From NCBI GenBank assembly GCA_022563595.1, contig JADFNB010000005.1, positions 1 through 64,000 of the forward strand: 64,000 nucleotides of DNA, in the 5' to 3' direction. This document shows, one piece after another, positions 19,519-28,564 of this stretch; the first letter of the stretch is position 1; each line of letters opens with the position of its first letter. The notes beneath the pieces are model-generated. The model did no database searches. It worked only from the letters and a program-made list of their open reading frames with translations, and was not told the origin of the DNA. Made by a program: the position numbers and the translations under genes. The DNA is from Gemmatimonadota bacterium (lineage in GTDB: Bacteria > Gemmatimonadota > Gemmatimonadetes > Gemmatimonadales > GWC2-71-9).

Positions 19519-20670
19519 CTACTGCCTCCGCACCCATGTGCCGAAGAGAGGATCACCGACGCGATATCGATCGCGCCTGCGTTCCACGAACCCCAGCCGC
19601 ACAAGACTGCGCAGCGCCTGACTGACGGTGCTCTTCGCGGGGAGGCGGTGCCCTCGAAGGTACGAAACGGCGGTCGGCGAGCACGTGGTCTCCGTGGCGA
19701 TGGCCATCAGTACCCGTCGCTGTGGATGGGTAAGCGTCGCGAAGTCCCGGTCGTAGACGGTATCGGCGACCTGCAGTGCCACCGCCAAGCCGTCATAGAC
19801 GATCCCGCGCGTGACGCGGGAGTGACCTCGGGTGAATGCCTCGTTCCATACGAAGTGCGCGAGATACTGCGACGCCCAGGGATGACCGGCCCCAAGTTCT
19901 ATCAGCGCATCGAGGGCAGCCGGTTTGCATTCGACACCGGTCTCCCCAAACCGCGCTTCGAGCCACGGTCTCAACTCATCATCCGACAATCGATCCAGCG
20001 GGAATGGCACAGCAAGCTTGAACAACGGGCGTTCCCGTGTGCCGAACATGGCCTCGAGCAGATGCTGCTCACTGCCGGCAAACACATAGGCAACTCCGGC
20101 TTGATTCTGGATGACCGTCCTAATGGCCGCTTCGGTCCGGTGGTTGGCATCCCACGCGCCGATCTCCTGGAACTCGTCGAATACGAACACGGCCGGCCTG
20201 CCACGTGCATCGGCGAGGCGGCCAGCCGCCCCAAGCGCGTCCTCAACGCCGACCGCGCCGCCAGAGTCGGCCAGGTCGATGCTCACGCGAACGTCGCCGT
20301 CCGGACCCACGCTCAACGTTGGCCTGAGGCGCTTGAAAAGTGCCCCCGCGGCCCTGGCCCACTGCGTCAGGCCCTTGCAGGCGGTGGCCCGTACGACCGG
20401 CTCGGCGATACGCCGGGCGAGCGAGTCTGCGTCGCCGGTAACCAGGCAGTCACACCAGAGCAGCAGAAGACGGTCCGCATGCACTTCGGGCTCGAACGCT
20501 TCCCGTAGCAGTGAGGTCTTGCCGTAGCGGCGGGGAGCGAAGAGGAAGGTGCGTTGGCCGTCGCGCGCAAGAGCCCGCAGCCGAGCGATCTCGTCCCTCC
20601 TGCCGGCGAACTGCTTGCCACGGGCGACACCGCCTAAAGTGAATGGATTACGCAGGTTATGTCGGTTCAT
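19519..20670 (-). CDS. ATP-binding protein of the archaeal-ATPase (STAND-like AAA) type
   Basis: This 383-residue protein starts with the family pattern NPFTLGG, RGKQFAGRRDEI and a Walker A motif FLFAPRRYGKTSLL. A Walker B motif VFVFDEFQEIG appears near residue 165. The C-terminal third is a winged-helix region (SYLRGHRLPAKSTVSQALRSL). Proteins of this type are P-loop ATPases of unclear role, often found in mobile or defence-rich regions and in archaea. I take the ATG at 20670; an upstream in-frame TTG would force translation through a palindromic array that is better read as an operator. The gene stands alone between tRNA-Cys and hipBA. Confidence 0.82.
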   Translation of the reverse strand: MNRHNLRNPFTLGGVARGKQFAGRRDEIARLRALARDGQRTFLFAPRRYGKTSLLREAFEPEVHADRLLLLWCDCLVTGDADSLARRIAEPVVRATACKGLTQWARAAGALFKRLRPTLSVGPDGDVRVSIDLADSGGAVGVEDALGAAGRLADARGRPAVFVFDEFQEIGAWDANHRTEAAIRTVIQNQAGVAYVFAGSEQHLLEAMFGTRERPLFKLAVPFPLDRLSDDELRPWLEARFGETGVECKPAALDALIELGAGHPWASQYLAHFVWNEAFTRGHSRVTRGIVYDGLAVALQVADTVYDRDFATLTHPQRRVLMAIATETTCSPTAVSYLRGHRLPAKSTVSQALRSLVRLGFVERRRDRYRVGDPLFGTWVRRQ

Positions 20671-20710
20671 ATTGTATGGTCCATAGAATATGGTCCATAT
20701 TATATGAACC
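20664..20710. promoter_or_regulatory. Nested palindromic operator in front of the ATPase gene
   Basis: Two copies of TATGGTCCATA (20675-20685 and 20689-20699, each a 5-bp-arm palindrome) sit 3 bases apart. They are framed symmetrically by GGTTCATA on the left and TATGAACC on the right, each 3 bases away. The whole 47-bp block is a dyad of dyads. It covers the start codon region and the presumed promoter of the ATPase gene. It is AT-rich in a GC-rich genome, as expected for a repressor-controlled promoter. Confidence 0.6.
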
Positions 20711-20788
20711 AAGGGTGGGGGTCAAGTGACGGGACGCTCAGGTGGGTCATCCAAGAGGATCCACCACCGCCGGCGCCTGCAAAGTCAG

Positions 20789-20906
20789 AGTTCCCTTTAG
20801 GGAACTAGAGCAATCTCTTCCTCAATCCAACAGGCGATAGTCCCCTATAGGGATCTATGAGTTGGCGACAACGCCCCAAGTGAGTTATAGTTCCCTAAAG
20901 GGAACT
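20789..20906 (+). promoter_or_regulatory. Three HipB-type palindromic operators upstream of hipBA
   Basis: There are three related palindromes: AGTTCCCTTTAGGGAACT at 20789-20806, a weaker TAGTCCCCTATAGGGATCTA at 20838-20857, and AGTTCCCTAAAGGGAACT at 20889-20906. Their spacing is 49 and 51 bases, close to five helical turns, which puts them on one face of the DNA. The last one ends 3 bases before the HipB start codon. This fits cooperative autorepression by HipB/HipAB; the E. coli operators differ in sequence but share the dyad design. Confidence 0.75.
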
Positions 20907-20909
20907 CCA

Positions 20910-21185
20910 ATGTCCGACGAAAACAGGATCTCGAGCCTTACCCAACTCGGCCGCCTCGTCCGCAGCCGCCGCGAGGCCGCAGGCCTTACGCTCGATGAGG
21001 CCGCTGCCCTCCTCGGCGTTGGCCGCCGGTTCCTCATCGAGCTGGAACACGGGAAACGCCGTGCCAATATCGAGACCCTGCTCCGCGTCTTGCATGCGCT
21101 CGGCCTCGAGCTGGTTATCGAAACCCGCACGCCCGGCGCCACCGCCACGACCGCGGAGCGTCAGCCAATGAATGAGGACGCATGA
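20910..21185 (+). CDS. hipB: HipB-family antitoxin, helix-turn-helix DNA-binding protein
   Basis: This 91-residue Xre/HipB-type protein has its helix-turn-helix at about 10-65: LGRLVRSRREAAGLTLDEAA, then LLGVGRRFLIELEHGKR. The C-terminal LRVLHALGLELVIE segment is typical of HipB antitoxins. The ATG at 20910 follows directly after an operator; the longer frame start would place the operator inside the coding region. The stop overlaps the HipA start by 4 bases. It should bind the three upstream palindromes and hold HipA inactive. Confidence 0.9.
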   Translation: MSDENRISSLTQLGRLVRSRREAAGLTLDEAAALLGVGRRFLIELEHGKRRANIETLLRVLHALGLELVIETRTPGATATTAERQPMNEDA

Positions 21186-22411
21186 CGTACGGCGTTTACT
21201 TGTTCGACCAGAAGATCGGAATGCTCGACGCTGAGCGCGGACGACTGTCGTTCAGGTACGCGGAGGAGATTCTCGGCGCCGACGTCGCACCCCTCTCCGT
21301 TCGCATGCCGATCCGTCCGGAACCATACGACGACAACTCCACACGGGCATTCTTCGAGAATCTGCTGCCTGAAGATGAGTACCGCCGCCTCATCACCGCG
21401 GCGCTTCGTCTCTCCGACACCAACACCGCGGGGCTCCTCGGCGCCATCGCCGGCGAGTGCGCCGGTGCCGTCTCAATCTGGCCGCGCGACACCGCGCCAC
21501 CAGCCGAGCCCCGTTACCGGACGCTCTCGAGAGATACGCTTCGCGACCTGTTCGCGGTCCCGGGCGACCCGCTGCTGGCGGACGCCCAGCGAGAGGGACG
21601 GCTCTCGCTGGCAGGCGCGCAGGCGAAGCTGACGGTTCGGCGACGGGACGACGAGTGGTTGCTGCCCATCGACGGCGCTCCCGCAACACACATCCTCAAA
21701 CGGACTCGCGTCACCGTACCCTACCTGGTCGAGAACGAGTTCTTCTGCATGCGGCTCGCCGACGCGAGCGGGCTTTCAGTGCCCGATGTGGAGTACCTCG
21801 ACGTGGGAATACCGCTACTGGCCGTGCGCCGTTTCGACCGAGAACTCCACGACACCGAGGTCCGCCGCATTCACCAAGAGGATTTCTGCCAGGCTACTGC
21901 CACGTTGCCAGCCAACAAGTACGAGGCCGAAGGTGGGCCGGGCCTATCAGCGTGCGCCGATGTCGTTCGGCAGCACAGCGCCCTCCCGATCGCCGACCTG
22001 CCGATGCTCGTGCGTTGGACCGCGTTCAACTACCTCATCGGCAATGAGGATGCGCATGGGAAAAACCTGGCGCTGCTCTACACGGACGACGGAATCCGCC
22101 TCGCGCCGTTCTACGACCTCATATCGAGCATCGTGTACAAAGGCTTCAGCCGTAAGGCCGCGATGGGAATTGGTGGGGAGCGTCGCTACGGATATGTCGA
22201 GCTGCGGCACTGGGAGCGCTTCGCAGATGCGCTCTCACTTCGCTACGATGTGGTGCGGCGTGTGCTCTTGGACACCGCGAAACGGACGGAAGCGAACCTG
22301 AGCCGAGCCGAGCGCGACGCGCGCGCCATCTTCGGAGAAACCGAGTTGTTGGACCGAATTGTCGAGGGAGTGCGCGGCCGGCTCGGACGCCTCCGCAACG
22401 AGTTGGCCTAG
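21182..22411 (+). CDS. hipA: HipA-family Ser/Thr kinase toxin
   Basis: This 409-residue protein has the HipA architecture: an N-terminal subdomain (FDQKIGML, then LPEDEYRRLI), the phosphate-binding loop region SLAGAQAKL at about 140-148, the catalytic segment IGNEDAHGKNL and the metal-binding YDLISS. Known HipA enzymes phosphorylate a tRNA synthetase (GltX in E. coli), giving growth arrest and persistence; the target here is not known. The length is close to the 440-residue norm and the key motifs are intact, so the toxin looks functional. It is coupled to hipB by an ATGA overlap. Confidence 0.92.
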   Translation: MTYGVYLFDQKIGMLDAERGRLSFRYAEEILGADVAPLSVRMPIRPEPYDDNSTRAFFENLLPEDEYRRLITAALRLSDTNTAGLLGAIAGECAGAVSIWPRDTAPPAEPRYRTLSRDTLRDLFAVPGDPLLADAQREGRLSLAGAQAKLTVRRRDDEWLLPIDGAPATHILKRTRVTVPYLVENEFFCMRLADASGLSVPDVEYLDVGIPLLAVRRFDRELHDTEVRRIHQEDFCQATATLPANKYEAEGGPGLSACADVVRQHSALPIADLPMLVRWTAFNYLIGNEDAHGKNLALLYTDDGIRLAPFYDLISSIVYKGFSRKAAMGIGGERRYGYVELRHWERFADALSLRYDVVRRVLLDTAKRTEANLSRAERDARAIFGETELLDRIVEGVRGRLGRLRNELA

Positions 22412-22502
22412 GCGGCCTACTGCTCCGACAGCATCTGCTGCAACAGCCGCTCGAACTCGCTCAGATCCTGCCGCATGAGCCCACGCCACCCATCCACATC
22501 GA

Positions 22503-23255
22503 TTATGCCTCCAGGGTGCTCCGCACGTCACCGGCTCGCCGGCGGCTCACGTGGACTGTGCGCCCGTTCGACAGCGTGATGGTGGCCGAGCCGTCGCCGT
22601 TCGATGCGATCCGCGCCACGTGATCGACATTCACCAGCTCGGCGCGATTCACCCGCACGAATCCGCCCGCGCTGCGGGTCTCCAGATCGGCCAGCGTGTA
22701 GTCGGTGGGATAGACGCCGGCGGCAGTGTGGGCGCACACGATACCCTCGTCGGCCGCGAACTTTATGATCTCGCTGAAGGGAACCAGCAGTCGCCCGGTC
22801 CCGTCGCGCACCAGGACGCGGGGGCGGCGCGCACTGGAGACGCCGCTCACGGCGCGCTCGAGCTGTTCCAGGAGATCGATGGTGAGTGCGGGACGTGATT
22901 TCGCGGCCAGCCGCTCGCGGGCCCGCTCCAACGCCCGTTTGAGCCGATCGAGCGTCACGGGCTTCACGACGTAGTCGAGCGCATCGTGCTCGAACGCGCT
23001 GAGGGCGTACTCGTCGTACGCCGTCTGGAAGATGATCAGGGGTTTGGGGTCGCGCAGATGGCGCGCGACGTCGAGGCCGTCCACCTCCGGCATCGCGATA
23101 TCGAGCAGCAGCACGTCGGGCAGGCGTTCCTGGACCTGCTCGAGCGCTTCGACGCCGTTGGCGGCCTCGCCCACGACCTCGACGTCCAGCTCCTCGAGCA
23201 TGATCGCCAGCCGCCGCCGGGCGGCCGGCTCATCATCTACGATCAGGACCCGCAT
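22503..23255 (-). CDS. LytTR-family response regulator
   Basis: This is a 250-residue two-domain regulator. The receiver covers 1-115, with Asp-Asp at 7-8, the phospho-acceptor in LLLDIAMPEVDG and Lys in YVVKPV. A LytTR DNA-binding domain covers about 145-245 (ending in the GRTVHVSRRRAGDV segment). LytTR regulators control secretion, cell-wall and virulence-type genes. The gene starts 3 bases after the stop of the cognate histidine kinase, forming a standard LytS-LytR pair. The target promoters cannot be identified here. Confidence 0.92.
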   Translation of the reverse strand: MRVLIVDDEPAARRRLAIMLEELDVEVVGEAANGVEALEQVQERLPDVLLLDIAMPEVDGLDVARHLRDPKPLIIFQTAYDEYALSAFEHDALDYVVKPVTLDRLKRALERARERLAAKSRPALTIDLLEQLERAVSGVSSARRPRVLVRDGTGRLLVPFSEIIKFAADEGIVCAHTAAGVYPTDYTLADLETRSAGGFVRVNRAELVNVDHVARIASNGDGSATITLSNGRTVHVSRRRAGDVRSTLEA

Positions 23256-23258
23256 GAT

Positions 23259-24356
23259 TCATCCATCCGGTCCCGTCACCGGGATCTCCACGATCACTGT
23301 AGCACCGTTCCCGTTCCGCTCGACCTCGAGGACCGACTCGTCGCCGTACAGGGTGGCGAGTCGGCTGCGCAGGTTGCCCAGCCCGGTTCGCTCGCGATAG
23401 CGCGGGCCGAATCCAACGCCGTCGTCCGTGACGGTGAGGCGGAGCTTCCCGTCCGACTGGGTGGCGCTGATCCGCACGCGCCCACCCTCCAGACGATTCC
23501 CGATACCGTGTTTCAGCGCGTTCTCCACCAGAGGCTGGAGGGTCATCGGCGGCAGCGGGAGGGACAGGGTATCGGGCTCGACCGCCCAGTCGACCCGGAG
23601 CCGGCTCCCCCAGCGCTGCTGCTCGACTGCCAGGTATGCCTTGAGGAACTCGATCTCCTCGCGCACCGTGCTCACCGTCTTGCGCGAGCGGTCGAGGGTA
23701 CGGCGCAACACGTCGGAGAGATTCTCGACCGTCCGTTCGGCGGCCTTGCCGTCGATCCGCACCAGCGATGCCACCGTGTTGAGCGCGTTGAACAGGAAAT
23801 GCGGGTTCATCTGCGCCTGTAGCGTGGCCAGCTGCGCCTCGGCGACATCGGCCTGCGCCTGCGCCGCCACGGCGGCCTGTCGCTGCGCGTACTCGTACAG
23901 GAAGCGGCTGGTATGCACCACGGTCCGGATAGCCAGGCCGAGGTACGTGACGAACAGCGCGACCACGATCAGCAGGAACGGCTTGTCGATGACGGACGGC
24001 ACGAACAGGCCGATCGCCGTGGCCAGCAGGATAGCGGCGAGCAGCGCCATGACCGGCAGCGCCACGAAGATCCGGTGCATGACCTCGGACCGAAGCTCGA
24101 AGAACGACATCGGCGCACAGTCGGCCGAGGTCTGTTGGCTGGTGTGGTGGAGCACATATGTGACGGCGAGCAGGCCGAGCCCGATGATACCGATCACGAT
24201 CCCGGCCAAGCGGTACGGTTCCAGGCCCTCACTTCCCATGAAGAAGTCCACGGCGGCGACCACGAGGGCGAAATCGGCGGACGCGAGGTTGAACCAGAGC
24301 GCACGCCGGGCTCTGGGCGGGGCGCTCGCGATCAGGTCGCGGACCACCGCCCACAT
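23259..24356 (-). CDS. LytS/YehU-type membrane sensor histidine kinase
   Basis: This 365-residue kinase has four to five hydrophobic helices in the first roughly 145 residues, in pairs. A linker follows, then the His_kinase domain with QMNPHFLFNALNTVASL, whose His is the acceptor. It ends in a HATPase domain (LVENALKHGIGN, then DDGVGFG, then GLGNLRSRL). I chose the ATG at 24356 because GGGAG lies 6 bases upstream; an ATG 13 codons earlier lacks such a site. The adjacent LytTR regulator is the partner. The signal is unknown. Confidence 0.9.
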   Translation of the reverse strand: MWAVVRDLIASAPPRARRALWFNLASADFALVVAAVDFFMGSEGLEPYRLAGIVIGIIGLGLLAVTYVLHHTSQQTSADCAPMSFFELRSEVMHRIFVALPVMALLAAILLATAIGLFVPSVIDKPFLLIVVALFVTYLGLAIRTVVHTSRFLYEYAQRQAAVAAQAQADVAEAQLATLQAQMNPHFLFNALNTVASLVRIDGKAAERTVENLSDVLRRTLDRSRKTVSTVREEIEFLKAYLAVEQQRWGSRLRVDWAVEPDTLSLPLPPMTLQPLVENALKHGIGNRLEGGRVRISATQSDGKLRLTVTDDGVGFGPRYRERTGLGNLRSRLATLYGDESVLEVERNGNGATVIVEIPVTGPDG

Positions 24357-24565
24357 GCTTTCTCCCGGGTCCCGCCTGCTGCCGGCCTGCTGCATAGCCT
24401 AAATCTCGCGCACCGCGTCCCCCGGGGCCACCGGCGGCATGCCAGCGGTCGGGATCGGCGGCCCAGCGGCGGGCCGGCCTGGCAAACGGCGAGCCCGGCT
24501 TTCGAGAAGGGGTGGAGCGCCCGTAGATTGATCGCTCTACCACCCGCCATCACCGGAGACGCGAC

Positions 24566-24895
24566 ATGCTGACTACCACGACACCGAGCGTGGACGGTTA
24601 CGAGATCGCCGAGTACTTCGGGATCGTGACCGGCGAGGCGATTCTCGGGGCCAATATCTTCAAGGATTTCTTCGCCGGGATCCGCGACATCGTCGGGGGC
24701 CGCTCGGCAGCCTACGAAGAGGAGCTGCGCCGGGCCCGGCAGATCGCCATCGAGGAGATGCAGGCCGAGGCGGAGACGATCGGCGCCAACGCCGTCGTGG
24801 GTGTCGACCTCGACTACGAGACGATCCAGATCGGGCAGGGCGGCACCATGCTGATGGTGAGCGCGTCGGGCACCGCAGTGCGGGTGGCATGGTGA
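24566..24895 (+). CDS. YbjQ family protein (UPF0145)
   Basis: This 109-residue protein shows the YbjQ pattern: a G-E-A-I-L-G-A-N segment, then [16 protein letters not shown], then the long helix [20 protein letters not shown], and a terminal beta region. Family members form pentameric rings and have been called heavy-metal-binding domains, but their role is not established. The size is exactly normal. It is monocistronic, between the divergent LytS kinase and the pilT-like gene. Confidence 0.9.
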   Translation: MLTTTTPSVDGYEIAEYFGIVTGEAILGANIFKDFFAGIRDIVGGRSAAYEEELRRARQIAIEEMQAEAETIGANAVVGVDLDYETIQIGQGGTMLMVSASGTAVRVAW

Positions 24896-24940
24896 TCTAC
24901 CGCCCTTTCGGCCTCGTACTCTATCGGTAGATTCGCACAC

Positions 24941-26440
24941 ATGGCCAAGCTCGACCCATTCATCGCGGTGATGTTCGAGAAAGACGGCACGGAGATCACG
25001 CTCGGCTCCGACCGTCCCGTAACGCTGAAGCTGGGCGGGAAAGCGCATCCGATCACCAAGCACCACGTAGGCACCCCGCAGCTGCTGGCGTTATTGGGCG
25101 AGATCATCCCCGAAGAGATGCGCGCGCAGCTCAAGGGAGGTGACGGCCGGCTCGCCTTCGGCTACGCCGTCGACGACCGGCAGGTGGAGGTGGAAACGGA
25201 TCGCTCGGCCGGTCAGATCAGCGCAACGATTCGGCCGGCGCGTACCGGGCGATCGACCGCGGCCGTATCCATGCCGGCCGAAGCCCTGTTGATGGAGAAA
25301 CCTGCGGCGGCCCCCAAAGCGGGGCGCCGCAGAGGCGACGCCGCCGCGCGCGCGGAGGCGGAGATCCAGGAGCTGCTCCGCTACCTGGTGAAATCCGATT
25401 CCTCGGACCTGCACCTCCGGGTCGGCCTGCCGCCCACCTACCGGACGCACGGAACCCTGTCTCACAAGGAGGGGGAAGAACCGCTCACACGCGAGCGGAT
25501 CGACGAGCTGATCCTCTCGATCATGCCCGAGCGCAATAAACAGGAATTCGCCGAAACGAACGACACCGACTTCGCCTACGAGATGATCGATCTCGCGCGG
25601 TTCCGCGCCAACGCGCTGCGCGACCGGATGGGGCCGGCCGCGGTGTTCCGCGTGATCCCGGCGGACATTCTCACTGCCGACCAGCTCGGGCTGTCGGAGG
25701 AGGTGCAGAAACTCTGCTACCTCACGAAAGGACTCGTGCTGGTTACCGGGCCGACCGGCAGCGGCAAGTCGACCACGCTGGCCAGCATGATAGACCTCAT
25801 CAACGCCACGCGTACGGATCACATCATCACGATCGAGGACCCGATCGAGTTCGTGCATCCGAACAAGAAATGCATCGTGACCCAGCGGCAGGTGGGCAGC
25901 CACACACAGTCTTTCAAGCGCGCGCTGCGTGCGGCGCTCCGCGAGGATCCGGACATCATCCTGATCGGCGAGATGCGCGATCTCGAGACCGTGGCGATCG
26001 CCATCGAGACGGCCGAGACCGGCCACCTCGTCTTCGGGACGCTGCACACCACCACCGCCGTGAGCACCGTGGATCGCATCATCGACCAATTTCCCGCGGA
26101 CCGGCAGGATCAGATCCGCGTCATGCTCTCGGAATCGTTGAAGGGCGTGGTCGCGCAGGTCCTCTGCAAGAAGATCGGGGGCGGCCGCGTAGCTGCTCGC
26201 GAGATCCTGCTCTCCTCCCATGCCGTCTCGAACCTGATCCGCGAAGGCAAGACATTCCAACTCCCGTCGATCATCCAGACGAACAAGCGCATGGGGATGA
26301 TCACCCTGAACGAATCGCTGCTCGACCTGGTCGACAAGAAGCTCGTCGAGCCTCAAGAGGCCTACATGAAGGCGGTCGACAAGGGGGCGATGGAAACGTC
26401 GTTCAAGTCGCGCGGGGTACGACTCGACTTCAAGAGCTAG
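24941..26440 (+). CDS. pilT: PilT-like type IV pilus retraction ATPase with N-terminal extension
   Basis: This is a 499-residue secretion ATPase. The first roughly 130 residues are an extension with no match I recognise, rich in short strands. From about residue 145 the sequence is standard PilT: LLRYLVKSDSSDLHLRVG, a Walker A motif at 270 (GPTGSGKST), IITIEDPIEFVH, the PilT signature DPDIILIGEMRD, the histidine box GHLVFGTLHTTTA and a C-terminal lobe. PilT hexamers depolymerise pili for twitching motility. Ordinary PilT is about 345-380 residues, so the extension is unusual. There are no other pil genes next to it; a pseudopilin gene is at 34 kb. Confidence 0.92.
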   Translation: MAKLDPFIAVMFEKDGTEITLGSDRPVTLKLGGKAHPITKHHVGTPQLLALLGEIIPEEMRAQLKGGDGRLAFGYAVDDRQVEVETDRSAGQISATIRPARTGRSTAAVSMPAEALLMEKPAAAPKAGRRRGDAAARAEAEIQELLRYLVKSDSSDLHLRVGLPPTYRTHGTLSHKEGEEPLTRERIDELILSIMPERNKQEFAETNDTDFAYEMIDLARFRANALRDRMGPAAVFRVIPADILTADQLGLSEEVQKLCYLTKGLVLVTGPTGSGKSTTLASMIDLINATRTDHIITIEDPIEFVHPNKKCIVTQRQVGSHTQSFKRALRAALREDPDIILIGEMRDLETVAIAIETAETGHLVFGTLHTTTAVSTVDRIIDQFPADRQDQIRVMLSESLKGVVAQVLCKKIGGGRVAAREILLSSHAVSNLIREGKTFQLPSIIQTNKRMGMITLNESLLDLVDKKLVEPQEAYMKAVDKGAMETSFKSRGVRLDFKS

Positions 26441-26601
26441 TGGAGCGTATCTCAGGTCGCGCTAGTGAGCGAGCCATGCCGCACAACCCAACGAGACTTC
26501 GGTTACAGTCCCCTAGCAAGGTGCTGAAGCAAGGACTGGGTGTGGCCGAGTGGTGCGGACTCAATCACCCTTTCTCAGCAGCCAGCTAGCTAGACAGGCC
26601 G

Positions 26602-28155
26602 TCAGAACTCGAACGCCTGCCCGAAACTGAACACCCACCGATTGCCGTTCACCCCGTCCCCGAACTGATAGGCGAGATCGAACCGGCCCACATTGGGCCC
26701 GGTGGAGCGCGTGGTGCCCAGCCGCAGCCCCAACCCGACGTCCCCGCCGAACCGCGCGTCCTGATCGCCGAACCACGCTCCCCCGTAGTCCACGAACGCG
26801 GCCAGCCCGATCCCGATGAGGCCGAGCAGGTCGTCGATGAGAAATGCGCGATGCTCGAAGATTCCCCAGACACTCCGGGTTCCAGTGAACGCGTGGGGCA
26901 CGAACGCGCGCGGGCCGATGCCGTGCCCGAGATCGAACTCGGCCCCCAGCACCGGTGAATCCTGCACGCCGGCCTCCACGTGCAGCACCGTAGCCTGCCG
27001 GGGGAACACCCGCGCGGCCAGGGTCGCTTCCGCCCGTACCTGACCGGAATCGACGCCGGCCGAGGTGAGCAGGCCGTTCGCGCGCATCCGTAGACGCACG
27101 AACAGCTTGCCGGTTCCGGCACCGACCTGCACGCCGACCGACGGGAGCACTCCGTTGCGCTCGTAGCCGAACGCGGTGAGCGCGGCGGCGGCAGAGATGT
27201 CAATGCCGGCTCCGAGATCCACATCCTCCTCGCGCGCGAACCCGTTGTAATGGGTGACGACGATGAACCGCGGGCGGAACCATTCGGCGAACAGGCCGAC
27301 CGTCCCGAACACCGAGTCGGGAACGACGGGCCCCGGATCGGGCTGCACGACGAATTCCTCCCGCCGGATCTCTCCGCGCAGGCCCACGCGCACGTATCCA
27401 TCGGCGCCGGCGACGGGAGCCCACGCAACGCTCGCGCGTTGGATGAATGCGCGCCGGCGAACCGAATCGGCTTCCATACCGTCGCGAAACCGCAGCAGTC
27501 GCCGGTTGGCTGCGTGGCCCTCGAGCACGATGGCCACCCGATCGCCCAGCGCGCGAAACGGCGATCCCACCAGCCAGCGCGCCGTCCAGCCATCGCTGAG
27601 GTCGTCATAGAACCCCTCGGCGATCACGCGCGTGCCGAACGCGCGGTTGATCCGGCCCTGCACGCGGAGCGCGTCGCGGTCGACCTCGTTGCGGTAGCTC
27701 AGCCCGGCCATGTTGGCGGTGCCGAGCACATTCTGCTCGAACAGCCCGACGTTCCACGTGAAGACATCCCCCGTCGACCGGGCACCCACGTCCAGGTTGG
27801 TGCTCCAGCCGTCTTCGGTCACGACCCGGACGGCGAGCCGGCCATCCACACGCACCGTGTCGAGCGTGACGTCCCGGAAGATCCCGAGCGCGCGCAGGTT
27901 GCGCTGCGTTTCCGCCGCCAGCGCCGAATCGTACGGTTCGCCCGCGCGGAAGAGCAGTTCGCGCATGACGACATAGGGGCGCGTCGTCACGTGGAGTGCG
28001 TTGGTGAGCTGGAACAACGGGTTCGCTTTCGCCTCGGCATCGGCGAAGACGTTGCGCGTTTCAACAATGATGGTGTCCACCACGGGGGCCGCCTGGGCGG
28101 CGGCCCGGGCGGGGGCGATGAACGCGGCGGCGGCGAGAAAGAGACGGTGGTGCAA
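26602..28155 (-). CDS. BamA/TamA-like outer-membrane protein (POTRA plus barrel)
   Basis: This is a protein of about 517 residues. A signal peptide (HHRLFLAAAAFIAPARAAAQA) is followed by a POTRA-like domain (LLFRAGEPYDSALAAETQRN, then LGIFRDVTLDTV). The remainder is a beta-rich C-terminal barrel of about 380 residues ending in phenylalanine (GQAFEF), as outer-membrane barrels do. The longer open frame would run into the upstream gene and lacks a signal peptide, so I take the TTG at 28155; this start is uncertain. Short single-POTRA Omp85 relatives are of unknown function. It is probably not BamA itself, which has five POTRA domains. Confidence 0.72.
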   Translation of the reverse strand: MHHRLFLAAAAFIAPARAAAQAAPVVDTIIVETRNVFADAEAKANPLFQLTNALHVTTRPYVVMRELLFRAGEPYDSALAAETQRNLRALGIFRDVTLDTVRVDGRLAVRVVTEDGWSTNLDVGARSTGDVFTWNVGLFEQNVLGTANMAGLSYRNEVDRDALRVQGRINRAFGTRVIAEGFYDDLSDGWTARWLVGSPFRALGDRVAIVLEGHAANRRLLRFRDGMEADSVRRRAFIQRASVAWAPVAGADGYVRVGLRGEIRREEFVVQPDPGPVVPDSVFGTVGLFAEWFRPRFIVVTHYNGFAREEDVDLGAGIDISAAAALTAFGYERNGVLPSVGVQVGAGTGKLFVRLRMRANGLLTSAGVDSGQVRAEATLAARVFPRQATVLHVEAGVQDSPVLGAEFDLGHGIGPRAFVPHAFTGTRSVWGIFEHRAFLIDDLLGLIGIGLAAFVDYGGAWFGDQDARFGGDVGLGLRLGTTRSTGPNVGRFDLAYQFGDGVNGNRWVFSFGQAFEF

Positions 28156-28216
28156 GGCCCCGTAAAGTAATCGGGCTTGCGCAGCGGAGCCGGATTCTAC
28201 GGGGTGCGTGCGGCGC

Positions 28217-28504
28217 TCAGGTGAGCGAGTCCAGCAGGTTCCACAGCTCCTGTGCCGAGAACTCCCCGAACCGGGTCTCGATGTCCTTGGCCGACCACTC
28301 CAGAAAGATCCATCCAGAGAGCCGGTGCAGGTTGCCGGAGACAAAATGGATGCGGCCGCGAAGCGCGCCGATCTCTTCGTCGCGTGCAAGTTCGAGGAGA
28401 ACGTCCCAGCGGCTCTCGCCGCGAGCCAGCTCGCCCATCTGACGCGCCTGAATCTCCCGCAGGGGAGGATCGAACCATTGGGTTTTCTTCGGCTCGCTGC
28501 TCAT
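28217..28504 (-). CDS. Hypothetical protein, 95 residues
   Basis: This small, mostly alpha-helical and acidic protein contains WFDPPLREIQARQMG near the start and WNLLDSLT at the end. It has no signal peptide or membrane segment and I recognise no family. It lies between the DUF4249-like lipoprotein gene and the BamA-like gene on the same strand, with a 62-base gap to the latter. Codon use and composition are like the neighbours, so it is probably real, but no function can be given. Confidence 0.6.
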   Translation of the reverse strand: MSSEPKKTQWFDPPLREIQARQMGELARGESRWDVLLELARDEEIGALRGRIHFVSGNLHRLSGWIFLEWSAKDIETRFGEFSAQELWNLLDSLT

Positions 28505-28564
28505 GGCGCTACGTTAACGCATCGCGTCGTTCCCCACCACCCATTCCGCCACATCCCGTCCGTC

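Noticed and set aside
20671-20712. TTG start for the ATPase at 20712
   Set aside because: The added residues are simply the translated palindromic operator; the family starts at the NPF motif, just after the ATG at 20670.
26530-26575. tRNA-like GTGGCCGAGTGGT stretch
   Set aside because: It resembles a Ser/Leu-tRNA D arm, but no acceptor, anticodon or T arm can be formed around it.
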